Under the pieces are notes generated by a model. The model was not told where the DNA came from. It made no database searches and worked only from the letters and a program-made list of their open reading frames with translations. Positions 34,492 through 43,111 of a DNA stretch of 64,000 nucleotides are shown in pieces. The translations under genes and the position numbers were made by a program. Within the stretch, counting starts at the first letter, position 1. Each line of letters starts with the position of its first letter. Origin of the DNA: Pseudodesulfovibrio alkaliphilus (GTDB lineage: Bacteria > Desulfobacterota > Desulfovibrionia > Desulfovibrionales > Desulfovibrionaceae). The stretch lies in contig NZ_WODC01000001.1 of NCBI RefSeq assembly GCF_009729555.1, forward strand, positions 434,001 through 498,000, given 5' to 3'.

Positions 34492-35525
34492 ACATCGGCA
34501 TGACCTACGACCTCAAGGACGACTACCTCAGGCAGGGATTGTCGTGCGAGCAGGCCGCCGAATTCGACTCCGAAGTGACCATCGCGGGCATTCAGGGAGC
34601 GCTCGAGGACCTCGGCCACACCGTGGACCGCATCGGCAACGTCACCGCCCTGGTCTCGCGGCTGGCCGCAGGCCACCGCTGGGACCTGGTCTTCAACATC
34701 GCCGAAGGGCTGCACGGGCTGGGACGCGAGGCCCAGGTTCCGGCCCTGCTCGACGCATGGTCCATCCCCTACACCTTTTCCGGCCCAGAACTGATGGCCC
34801 TGACCCTGCACAAGGGCAGGACCAACGCCGTGGCCCGCTCCCTTGGCGTACCCACGGCCGACTACGCAGTCGTCGCCCGGCCCGCTGACCTGGACGCGGT
34901 GTCCCTTCCCTTCCCCCTGTTCGCCAAACCCGTGGCCGAGGGCACCAGCAAGGGCATCAGCGACCGCTCGCTGGTCCGCGACGCCGCCGCCCTGCGCGAG
35001 GTCTGCACCGACCTGCTGACAACCTTCCGCCAGCCTGTGCTGGTGGAAACGTATCTGCCCGGCCGCGAGTTCACCGTGGGCCTTCTGGGCAGCGGCGACC
35101 ACAGCCGTGTGGCCGGCGTCATTGAGGTCAGGGCCGTGGGCCAGGGCGACGCCTCGGCCTACACCTATGAAAACAAGCAGGACTGGACCCGGCGCGTGGC
35201 CTACGAGTTGGTGGACGACGAGGCGGCCATGGGCGCGGCCCGGCTCGCCCTGCACGCCTGGCGCGTCCTGGGATGCCTGGATGCGGGCCGCATCGATGTG
35301 CGCCTGGACAGCGACGACGCGCCCCGGTTCATTGAGGTCAACCCCCTGCCGGGCCTCAACCCCGAAAGCTCGGACCTGCCCATCCTCTGGCGCCTTGGCG
35401 GCCGCACCTACGACGCCCTGATCCGGGAAATACTTCTCTCCGCCCTGGATCGCGTCAGGAGAGCGGAAAACGCCGGGGAGGCCCCCGGAATGGCTGCCGG
35501 AGTTGCAGCCGGAGTAGCAGCATGA
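34488..35525 (+). CDS. D-Ala-D-Ala-ligase-like ATP-grasp enzyme 1
   Basis: A 345-residue ATP-grasp protein of the D-alanine-D-alanine ligase superfamily. Segments include DLVFNIAEGLHG, the substrate-loop region SGPELMALTLHK, LVETYLPGREFTVGLLG and the metal-binding RFIEVNPLPGLNPESSDLP. It should form an amide bond through an acyl-phosphate. True Ddl is unlikely because a second such gene follows immediately and lysine 2,3-aminomutase precedes. The C-terminal tail is low-complexity (AAGVAAGVAA) and overlaps the next start (ATGA). The acceptor and donor substrates are unknown; beta-lysine is the obvious candidate. Confidence 0.84.
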   Translation: MNIGMTYDLKDDYLRQGLSCEQAAEFDSEVTIAGIQGALEDLGHTVDRIGNVTALVSRLAAGHRWDLVFNIAEGLHGLGREAQVPALLDAWSIPYTFSGPELMALTLHKGRTNAVARSLGVPTADYAVVARPADLDAVSLPFPLFAKPVAEGTSKGISDRSLVRDAAALREVCTDLLTTFRQPVLVETYLPGREFTVGLLGSGDHSRVAGVIEVRAVGQGDASAYTYENKQDWTRRVAYELVDDEAAMGAARLALHAWRVLGCLDAGRIDVRLDSDDAPRFIEVNPLPGLNPESSDLPILWRLGGRTYDALIREILLSALDRVRRAENAGEAPGMAAGVAAGVAA

Positions 35526-36535
35526 AACGTACAGCGGCAGTGGTCAGAAACCGGGTTCCCCGAGGCGCAGCCGGAGACGTGGCCGATGTCATCGCCCAGA
35601 GCCGGTTCGTCAGCCGCATGTTGCGCGAACTTGGCTGGAGCGTGGTCGAGGTGGAGCTTGGCTCCGACCTGGGCGAGGCCGTGAACACCCTCCAGGGCAT
35701 CCGCCCGGCCGTGGTCTTCAACTTGGTGGAAAGCATCATGGATTCCGACGAGCTGGCCAACCTCACCCCGATCATCTTCCGCAAACTCGGCCTGCCCTTT
35801 ACCGGGGCCGACAGCTCGGTGCTCTTCCTGACCAACGACAAACTTGCCGCCAAGCGGCACATGCTCTCCGTTGGCCTGCCCACCCCGGCCGGGGTGGACG
35901 AGACCGGGCTGAAGCGGGGCCGCTTCCCCGGACCCGGCCGCTACATCGTCAAGAGCCGTTGCGAGCACGCCTCCATCGGCCTGGACGATTCCTCGGTCAT
36001 GGACATAACCGGCGCGGACCAGTTGCTGGCCGCCATGGCCGCCCGACGCCACCGCCAAGGCGGGGCCTGCATGGCCGAGCGGTTCATCAACGGCCGCGAG
36101 TTCAGCGTCTCCCTGCTTGAGACAGCGGACCACACGGCCGAAATCCTCGGCTCGGCCGAAATCGTGTTTCGCCACGACATGCCGGTCAAGATCGTGGGCT
36201 ACGACGCCAAGTGGCAGGAAGGGTCCGAGGCGGACCTGTCCACGGTGCGCGGCTTCGCCTTCCGCAGGGCCGAGCCAGGGCTGACGGCCCGATTGGAACG
36301 CACCGCCCGAGACTGCTGGGACGAGATGGGACTCAGCGGGTACGCCCGTGTGGATTTCCGGGCCGATGCCCAGGGGGATCTTTTCATCATTGATGTCAAC
36401 GCCAATCCCTGTCTGGCGGAAAACGCCGGATTCATGGCCACGGCCAGGGAGGCTGGGAGAAAACCTTCCGATGTCATCGCCGCCATCGTGGACGGTGCGC
36501 TGCGAAGACACATCGGCGAAAAGAAGGCGGCCTGA
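35522..36535 (+). CDS. D-Ala-D-Ala-ligase-like ATP-grasp enzyme 2
   Basis: A 337-residue ATP-grasp protein, clearly different from the first. The N-terminal half has VVFNLVESIMDSDE and LPFTGADSSVLFLTNDK, and the catalytic half has AERFINGREFSVSLLE and LFIIDVNANPCLAE. The last segment supplies the magnesium-binding Asp/Asn pair. Two consecutive ligases suggest either a dipeptide/tripeptide built in two steps or a heteromeric enzyme. It starts at an ATGA overlap and is followed by the GNAT gene after one base. Confidence 0.84.
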   Translation: MKRTAAVVRNRVPRGAAGDVADVIAQSRFVSRMLRELGWSVVEVELGSDLGEAVNTLQGIRPAVVFNLVESIMDSDELANLTPIIFRKLGLPFTGADSSVLFLTNDKLAAKRHMLSVGLPTPAGVDETGLKRGRFPGPGRYIVKSRCEHASIGLDDSSVMDITGADQLLAAMAARRHRQGGACMAERFINGREFSVSLLETADHTAEILGSAEIVFRHDMPVKIVGYDAKWQEGSEADLSTVRGFAFRRAEPGLTARLERTARDCWDEMGLSGYARVDFRADAQGDLFIIDVNANPCLAENAGFMATAREAGRKPSDVIAAIVDGALRRHIGEKKAA

Positions 36536-36536
36536 C

Positions 36537-37055
36537 ATGAGCGAGACGCAGCTTTTGACCCTGGACATCGTCTACGACGACCAGCTTGCCGTGGAAGACG
36601 TGCGGGCTTTGTGCGCCCTGACCGCCGAGACCCGGTTTTTTTCCGAGGAGGAAGTGCTCATCGTCGAGGAGCTGGCCTGGGCGGCCATCACCGGAGGCGA
36701 GGAAAGCGGCTACCACTTCCTGCTCGCCCGGCCAGAGGCCGACACGCCGGTCTCGGCCGCTGGCTTTGCCTGCTTTGGCCCGGTGCCGTGCACCAAGGGG
36801 AGCTGGGATCTCTACTGGATCGTGGTCGATCAGGCCATGCAGGGGCGCGGCCTGGGCAGACGCATCCTGCGCGAGTGCGAGCGGCGGATGCTGGCCATGG
36901 GTGTGCGCAAGGTGTTCGTCGAGACCTCCTCGCGGGAGCAGTACGCGCCCACCCGGAGTTTTTACGAGTCCTGCGGCTACAGGCTGGAATCGCGGATGAT
37001 GGATTACTACGACCGGGGTGAGGACTGTCTTGTCTACACCCGGAGCCTCGACTGA
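36537..37055 (+). CDS. GNAT-family N-acetyltransferase, cluster 2
   Basis: A 172-residue acetyltransferase with the acetyl-CoA loop QGRGLG at residues 102-107 after the strand DLYWIVVDQ, and FYESCGY near the C terminus. It is paralogous to the GNAT at 17898. Its start lies one base after the ligase stop, so it is part of the same transcript. Acetylating an amino group of beta-lysine or of the ligated product fits the context; methanogen AblB does this for free beta-lysine, but this protein is shorter than AblB and need not be equivalent. Confidence 0.83.
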   Translation: MSETQLLTLDIVYDDQLAVEDVRALCALTAETRFFSEEEVLIVEELAWAAITGGEESGYHFLLARPEADTPVSAAGFACFGPVPCTKGSWDLYWIVVDQAMQGRGLGRRILRECERRMLAMGVRKVFVETSSREQYAPTRSFYESCGYRLESRMMDYYDRGEDCLVYTRSLD

Positions 37056-37138
37056 CCGGATACGGCCAACTTCAGAAAATGACATGGTCCGGGCTGGCAA
37101 AGGACAGGTACCGGGCCGCGAGGGCCAAGGACTGACGC

Positions 37139-38899
37139 ATGTTCAGGATTCGTCCGGTGTACGACACCCGGCTGCCAGTGGATCAGACAGCCATGACCAA
37201 GGCGCAGGCCATCCTGCGCGAGCGCTTCCCCCTGCTCGATCCCGCCGAAATTGACCTGCTTCCCGAGCTGCTGGCCAACCCGTTCCTCAAGCAATACCGC
37301 TCCATCCTCTTCGTGGCCGAAAACGGCAAGGGCGAGGTGCGCGGCTTTGCCCTGCTCTGCCATTTTCCAGACCTCGACTTCTGCTATCTCGACTTCGTCT
37401 CGGTCAGCCTGCGCCACGGCGGGGGCGGCATCGGCTCTGCCCTGTACGAGCGAATCCGCGAAGAGGCGCTGGCCCTTGGGGACACGGCCCTGTTCTTCGA
37501 GTGTCTGCCCGATGACCCGGCTCTATGCTCCAACCCCAAGATCCTCAAGGAAAACAAGGCCCGCCTCGCCTTCTACGAGCGCTACGGTGCCCGGCCCATC
37601 ACCGGCACGGCCTACGAGACCCCGCTGATCCCGGGGGGCGAGTGTCCGCCCTATCTTGTGGTCGATCCGCTGGGCAGAAAGCTCAAGCTCACCCGCGCCA
37701 GAATCCGGGCCATTGTCCGGGCCATCCTGACCCGCAAGTATCGCGATGTCTGCCCGGCAGAATACACGGACAGGGTGGTGGCCTCTTTCGCCACCGGAGA
37801 TCTCGCCCTGCGGCCGCCCCGATACGGGGCGCGAAACGACTCCGCGCCCGCCCCGGCCCCATGTGCGGTCATGAGCCGCGACAGGCGCATCGCCCTGGTG
37901 GCCAACGACGTTCACGACATCCACCATGTCCGCGAGCGCGGCTATGTGGAAGCCCCGGTACGCATCGCCAAAATTCGCAAGGAACTGGATCGGTGCGGCC
38001 TTTTTGACGAACTTGCCGTACGCCATTTTCCCGAGGCGGTCATCACCGCGGTCCACGACAAGGGGTATGTGGACTATTTCCGCCGGGTCTGCGCCAGCCT
38101 GCCCGAGAACAAATCCGTGTATCCTTACGTCTTTCCCATCCGCAATGCGACCAGGCCGCCACGCGAGCTGCCCGTGCGCGCCGGCTATTACTGCATGGAC
38201 ACCTTCACCCCCCTCAACGCCAACGCCTGGAAGGCGGCCAAACGGGCCGTGGACTGCGGGCTGACCGCGGCCCAGGCCATGACCTCCGGCCGCAGACTCG
38301 CCTACGCCCTGGTGCGCCCGCCCGGCCACCATGCCGAGGGACGCGCCTTTGGCGGGTTCTGCTATTTCAACACCGCGGCCGTGGCCGCCCACTGGCTCTC
38401 CCGGCTGGGCAGCGTGGCCGTGCTCGACATCGACTACCACCACGGCAACGGCACCCAGAACATTTTCTATGAACGCGACGATGTGCTGACCCTGTCCATC
38501 CACGGCCACCCCCGCTTCGCCTATCCCTACTTCAGCGGATTTGCCGAGGAAACGGGCAAGGGCCGGGGACTGGGGTACAACCGCAACTTCCCGTTGCTGG
38601 AGCGGGTGGACGGCGAGAAGCATCGCAACACCCTGGTCCGCGCCCTGGCCCTTGTGCGCGACTTCGCCCCCACCTTCCTGGTGGTCTCCCTGGGCCTGGA
38701 CACGGCCAAGGGCGACCCCACCGGCACCTGGAGCTTAAACGCCCGTGACTTCGCAGCTTCGGGCCAGCTCATCGGACGCCTGGGACTGCGCACCCTGGTC
38801 ATCCAGGAAGGCGGCTATCTGATACGCTCCCTGGGGGTTAACGCCCGCAGCTTCTTCCAGGGATTGCACCAGGGCGCAACCAGAGCCTCCCGGCGGTAG
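37139..38899 (+). CDS. GNAT and histone-deacetylase-family fusion protein
   Basis: A 586-residue bifunctional protein. Residues 1-180 look like a GNAT acetyltransferase (VSLRHGGGGIGSALY, AFYERYGARPI). Residues about 240-586 form an HDAC/acetylpolyamine-amidohydrolase domain: tandem His397-His398 in RPPGHHAEG, zinc ligands Asp432 and His434 in DIDYHHGNGT and Asp521 in LDTAKGDPTG, and the catalytic tyrosine Tyr560 in EGGY. All active-site residues are kept, so deacetylation of a small acetyl-lysine-like or polyamine-like molecule is credible. AAGGA precedes the ATG at 37139. It is the last gene of cluster 2, 83 bases after the GNAT gene. Confidence 0.9.
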   Translation: MFRIRPVYDTRLPVDQTAMTKAQAILRERFPLLDPAEIDLLPELLANPFLKQYRSILFVAENGKGEVRGFALLCHFPDLDFCYLDFVSVSLRHGGGGIGSALYERIREEALALGDTALFFECLPDDPALCSNPKILKENKARLAFYERYGARPITGTAYETPLIPGGECPPYLVVDPLGRKLKLTRARIRAIVRAILTRKYRDVCPAEYTDRVVASFATGDLALRPPRYGARNDSAPAPAPCAVMSRDRRIALVANDVHDIHHVRERGYVEAPVRIAKIRKELDRCGLFDELAVRHFPEAVITAVHDKGYVDYFRRVCASLPENKSVYPYVFPIRNATRPPRELPVRAGYYCMDTFTPLNANAWKAAKRAVDCGLTAAQAMTSGRRLAYALVRPPGHHAEGRAFGGFCYFNTAAVAAHWLSRLGSVAVLDIDYHHGNGTQNIFYERDDVLTLSIHGHPRFAYPYFSGFAEETGKGRGLGYNRNFPLLERVDGEKHRNTLVRALALVRDFAPTFLVVSLGLDTAKGDPTGTWSLNARDFAASGQLIGRLGLRTLVIQEGGYLIRSLGVNARSFFQGLHQGATRASRR

Positions 38900-38986
38900 C
38901 GACGGTGCTCGCCCCATGGCGACCCGGCGGCCCACACGACCAGATTATCCGATAAGCCGCGCTGGCGCGGTTCCACGGCCGGCCTC

Positions 38987-39571
38987 TCAGGCCATGCCGT
39001 CCAGGCACAGGCCCACCGCCCTGGCGGTCCAGCCCGCTGGCGAGCCGTCGAGCACGTTGACGCAGCAGTACTCCTGGGGAATTGAGAAGAGATCGGCCAG
39101 ATGGCGGCCTGTGACATGGCAGAGCAGCGCCCGGTTGAATCCGCCGTGGGCCACGGCCAGGACCGTGCCGGTCAGCGGGGCCAGCGAATCAAGGAACCGG
39201 ACGGCTCGTGCCTGAACGTCGGCAAAGCTCTCCCCCCCGGCCGGGCGGTATCCGGGCAGGTCCGCGCCGCGTCGCCCGTACTCGCCGGGGTATCGTTCGC
39301 GCACCTCGGCAACGGTCAGCCCCTCCCACTGTCCGAGGGCTATCTCGCGCAGCAGGGGCGTGGGCGCGGCCACACCCTGGGAGCAATGAGCCAGCACGCG
39401 CCGGGCCGTTTCCCGCGCACGGGCAAGGTCACTGCAAAAGGCCGCGTCAAAAGGCATGGCCAACGCCCGGCCGACCGCATCCGCCTGCCGCTCTCCCTCG
39501 GCGTCCAGAGCCACATCGCGCTGGCCCAGAAAACGCCGCGGCGTCACCTGGGCCACCTGTCCATGACGCAT
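38987..39571 (-). CDS. Histidine phosphatase family protein (CobC/phosphoglycerate-mutase-like)
   Basis: A 194-residue protein beginning MRHGQ, the phospho-histidine motif, with the second arginine in CSDLARARETA, the Glu of ALGQWEGLT and the second histidine in AVAHGGFNRALL. Such enzymes dephosphorylate small phosphate esters; alpha-ribazole phosphatase (CobC) and phosphoglycerate phosphatase are typical. No cobalamin genes are visible, so no specific substrate is assigned. The ATG at 39571 is the only good start. It is convergent with the GNAT-HDAC gene. Confidence 0.8.
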   Translation of the reverse strand: MRHGQVAQVTPRRFLGQRDVALDAEGERQADAVGRALAMPFDAAFCSDLARARETARRVLAHCSQGVAAPTPLLREIALGQWEGLTVAEVRERYPGEYGRRGADLPGYRPAGGESFADVQARAVRFLDSLAPLTGTVLAVAHGGFNRALLCHVTGRHLADLFSIPQEYCCVNVLDGSPAGWTARAVGLCLDGMA

Positions 39572-39605
39572 GAGGATGAGCCTCAGGCTTGCGCCCGGCG
39601 TAAGG

Positions 39606-39776
39606 TCAGTAGGAAAACGGATACTTGCGCCCGTCCTTTTCGTAACTCTTGCTCTTGTCGAAATTGAAGGACTCCAGCTCCCGCTTGGGGCGGGCCGCCT
39701 TCTTGCGGAACAGGAACAGGCCAAGGATCAGCCCGGCAACAGCCAGGGCCAACCCGACATATATGTAAGTCTGCAT
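39606..39776 (-). CDS. Small single-span membrane protein
   Basis: A 56-residue protein with one N-terminal transmembrane helix (about residues 4-22, YVGLALAVAGLILGLFLF) followed by a positively charged, soluble tail ending KYPFSY. A very good ribosome site (AAAGGAG) precedes the ATG at 39776, which makes the call firm despite the size. No family recognised. It lies 34 bases before the histidine phosphatase gene and may be co-transcribed. Confidence 0.72.
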   Translation of the reverse strand: MQTYIYVGLALAVAGLILGLFLFRKKAARPKRELESFNFDKSKSYEKDGRKYPFSY

Positions 39777-39918
39777 TGGAGTTCTCCTTTGCTCCGTCCA
39801 CCCCCGCCTCCCCGAAAGAGAGGTGGAATCGGGCGACAACGGGCATATCGTCACCATTTTAGATGCTCGCCCACCGGCCGTCAATACGATCCGACCGAAA
39901 AGCGGCTCCCGGCGGCGG

Positions 39919-42900
39919 TTACTCGCGAACGGCCTCCACAGTCATGCCCGGCTTGAGCATGTAGGGCCTGCCGAAGATCTCCACGGGCAACACGCGGTCG
40001 CCCTTGTGATAGGCGGTAATGTTCACCCGGTCGCGGGCGATGTGCAGATCGAACCACACCTTGCGCCAGACGAAACTCAGGTGCACCTCGCCCCAATGGT
40101 CGGGCAGATCCGGGGCCACCTTCATGGGCGTGGCCGAGAGGTTAAGCCCGATGAAGTCCTGTTTGACCACTTCCAGGGTTCCGGCCATGACTCCTGTATG
40201 GATGCCTTCGATGGTGGTGCCGCCCTGGGTGTCTTCGATGTCGCTGTGCATGGCCTCCATGAACCAGTCCCAGGAGACCTCGCTCGGGTAGATGTAGCGG
40301 GAGATGACTGCATGCACCACCTTGGACAGGGTTGAGCCGTGGCTGGTGCGCTGCTCGTAGTAGTCGTAGTTGTCGCGCAGCAGCTTGACGGGATCGTCCA
40401 CCCGGTGGCCGAGCTGGTTCAGAATCCGCGCCACCTCGTCGGGCTCCAGCACATACCAGGTCATGAGCGTGTCCGCCTGCTTGGCCACCTTGTAGTTGTC
40501 GGGCGAGTCATTCTCGGCCTTGAGAATGCGGTCCATGCGGTGGATGGAATAGAACCGTTTGCGATACGCCTCCCAATCCAGCTCCTTGAGATCCATGTAG
40601 CCGTCGAACTGGCTGATGATGCCGTCGCCGGTCATGATCACGTTGAGCTTGGTGGTCATGTCGCGCCACTTGGCCACGTCGCCCCCGGTCAGGCCGATGC
40701 GTTCTTCCAGCCCCTCGCGCACCTTGGCGGGCAGCTCGTCGAGGATCTCCAGAGACTTCTCCAGCAGCCAGACCACCATGATGTTGGTGTAGGCGTTGTC
40801 CTTGAGCCCCGGCTCGGTGCTGCCCGGCAGCTTCTCGTGGAACTCGTCCGGCCCCATGACGCCCTCGATGTGGTATCTGCCGGTCTCCTCGTCGAAGCGG
40901 GCTATGGAGCCCCAGAAGCGGGCGATGTCGAGCATCAGCTCGGCCCCGAAGGCCCGAAGGAACGCCTTGTCCCCGCTCCAGGACACATAACGCCAGGCAT
41001 TGACGAACACGGCGATGGACACATGCCGCTGGCGGCGGGAAAGGTCCGGGTCCCACTTCTTGGATTCCGGGTTGTAGTGGACCTCCTGGGTCTCTTCGGT
41101 GCCGTCGTCTGCGGTCTGCCACGGGTACATGGCCCCCAGGCAGCCGTTTTCACGGGCATAGGCCCTGGCCGCGTCGAGGCGGTTGTAGCGGTACATGAGC
41201 AACGACTTGGAGATGTCGGGGAAGTTGGAGTCAAAGAAGGGCTGGATGTACATCTCGTCCCAGAAGATGTGTCCCCTGTAAGCCTCGCCGTGCAGTCCCC
41301 GGGCGGGCATTCCCGCGTCGCGGTTGACATTGTGGGGGCTGGCCGTGACCAGCAGGTGGTAGATGTGCAGGCGCAGCACCCGCTGCACGAAACGGTCGCC
41401 CGTGACCCGGATGTCCGCCTTCTGCCACAGGGCCTTCCAGCTCCTGGCGTGGGGTCCGTGCACCCCGGCGAAGGTACGCGCCCCGCGCAGCCCGTCCAGG
41501 CACATTTCCTTGAGATCGCCCGGTTCCTGGTCCAGCGAGGTGCGTACATAAACGAACTTTTCCAACGTGTACCGGGTGTTTTCCGTGGCCGAGACGCATA
41601 GTTCCTCAGACACCTTGGCCTCGTCCTGGACCACCTCGCGCTGAACGCGCAGGGGTTTGCCGTCTTCATACACCGAGCACTTGGCGGCCATGACGATCTG
41701 ATAACGCGACTGCGAGGTCTCCACATGGAGAAAGATGCCCTCTCCAGCCGGGCCACCGCCCACCCGGCGCAGGTGGCGGGTATTGAGCGAGGCGTAGCGG
41801 GCCACGCCCTTGTTCTCCACATTGCCGTCGATGGACGAACGCAGGGTGATGCGCGAGGAGTAGTTGAGCGGGGTCAGGTCGAAGCTCAGGGCGCAGAGGT
41901 GACAATTGGCCATGGACGCCAGCCGACGCGAGGCGATGCGCGTGAGTCGGCCCACCTGGTCCTTGACCACCATGTCGCGGGAAAGCACCCCGGAGCGCAT
42001 GTTCAGCCGGTGGGAGTAGCTGAGGATCTCCATGGACAGCGGGCTGACGAACTCGCCCTGACCGATGCGAAACTCCACGGGCAGCCAGTTGGGGCAGTTG
42101 ACCATGTCGTTGTTCCACACGTCGCGCCCCTGCACCTGGCTGACGGTCTTGTTGAACACGCCCGAGATGTAGGTGCCGGGATAAAAGTAGTACGAGGCGC
42201 ACTCGCACTCATAGGCCCCGCGTGTGCCGAGATAGCCGTTGCCCACGGCGGTCAGGGTTTCACGCAATTTCTCGTCGCCGGGATCAAAGCCGTTGTATGT
42301 CAGCAGCCACTCGTCGCTGGCCATGCCTGTCTCGAACCAGTCGAAGAGGTCATCCACCGTGATTTCGCCGAGGTCGGAAACGACCTTGTCCGCACCAAAG
42401 CGCAGCAGCAGCTCTCCCGGAGTGTTGCGGGCCACGCCCAGCGTCATGCCGAAATTGCCAGCTCGCCCGGCCTGAACGCCGGAGATGGCGTCCTCCACCA
42501 CCGCGCACTCTCCCGGATTGCATTGAAGCTCTCTGGCCGCGGCAACGAATATGTCCGGGTCGGGCTTGCCCTTGAGCCCGCGCTCGGCCGAAACCACGCC
42601 ATCGATATGCGCCTCGAAAACGTCGTCAAGCCCGGCCAGTTGAAGAACGAGCATGCAGTTGCGGCTGGAGGTGGCCACGGCCACGCGCACCCCCCGCGCC
42701 TTGAGCTCGTCGATGAGCCGCACCGAGGAGGCGAAGACCTCCGGGCCTTCATCGCGCAGAATATTCTGATACAGCTCGTTCTTGCGATTACCCACGGCGC
42801 AGATGGAATCCAGCCCGGCCGGGTCCTCGGGATCTCCGGCGGGCAGCCGGATGCCGCGTGACTTGAGAAAACTCAGCACACCCTCGAAGCGTGGCTTGCC

Positions 42901-43083
42901 GTCCACATAGTTCTGGTAGTCCCGGGTCCGGTCAAAGGGTTCGAAGGGGATGTTCTTCTCCTCCGAGTGGCGTTTGAGAAATTCGTTGAACGCGGTTTCC
43001 CATGCCTGAGCATGAACGCTCGCCGTCCTGGTGATCACGCCGTCGAGGTCGAACACGACGCCTTTGAGGGGAATTGCAGCCAC
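39919..43083 (-). CDS. HAD (beta-phosphoglucomutase-like) and GH65 disaccharide phosphorylase fusion
   Basis: A 1054-residue protein. The first 245 residues are a HAD domain of the beta-phosphoglucomutase group (VFDLDGVIT with Asp12 and Asp14, TSSRN, KPDPDIF, EDAISGVQAG). The rest is a GH65 enzyme (AVGNGYLGTRGAYE, the catalytic Glu in GVMGPDEFHE, TLSKVVHA near the end). GH65 enzymes phosphorolyse or hydrolyse trehalose, kojibiose or maltose; with inverting phosphorolysis the product would be beta-glucose-1-phosphate, which the HAD part could isomerise to glucose-6-phosphate. The exact disaccharide is not determined by sequence. Confidence 0.88.
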   Translation of the reverse strand: MAAIPLKGVVFDLDGVITRTASVHAQAWETAFNEFLKRHSEEKNIPFEPFDRTRDYQNYVDGKPRFEGVLSFLKSRGIRLPAGDPEDPAGLDSICAVGNRKNELYQNILRDEGPEVFASSVRLIDELKARGVRVAVATSSRNCMLVLQLAGLDDVFEAHIDGVVSAERGLKGKPDPDIFVAAARELQCNPGECAVVEDAISGVQAGRAGNFGMTLGVARNTPGELLLRFGADKVVSDLGEITVDDLFDWFETGMASDEWLLTYNGFDPGDEKLRETLTAVGNGYLGTRGAYECECASYYFYPGTYISGVFNKTVSQVQGRDVWNNDMVNCPNWLPVEFRIGQGEFVSPLSMEILSYSHRLNMRSGVLSRDMVVKDQVGRLTRIASRRLASMANCHLCALSFDLTPLNYSSRITLRSSIDGNVENKGVARYASLNTRHLRRVGGGPAGEGIFLHVETSQSRYQIVMAAKCSVYEDGKPLRVQREVVQDEAKVSEELCVSATENTRYTLEKFVYVRTSLDQEPGDLKEMCLDGLRGARTFAGVHGPHARSWKALWQKADIRVTGDRFVQRVLRLHIYHLLVTASPHNVNRDAGMPARGLHGEAYRGHIFWDEMYIQPFFDSNFPDISKSLLMYRYNRLDAARAYARENGCLGAMYPWQTADDGTEETQEVHYNPESKKWDPDLSRRQRHVSIAVFVNAWRYVSWSGDKAFLRAFGAELMLDIARFWGSIARFDEETGRYHIEGVMGPDEFHEKLPGSTEPGLKDNAYTNIMVVWLLEKSLEILDELPAKVREGLEERIGLTGGDVAKWRDMTTKLNVIMTGDGIISQFDGYMDLKELDWEAYRKRFYSIHRMDRILKAENDSPDNYKVAKQADTLMTWYVLEPDEVARILNQLGHRVDDPVKLLRDNYDYYEQRTSHGSTLSKVVHAVISRYIYPSEVSWDWFMEAMHSDIEDTQGGTTIEGIHTGVMAGTLEVVKQDFIGLNLSATPMKVAPDLPDHWGEVHLSFVWRKVWFDLHIARDRVNITAYHKGDRVLPVEIFGRPYMLKPGMTVEAVRE

Positions 43084-43111
43084 AGTGTCTCCTTATCTGA
43101 GATTATCCCGG

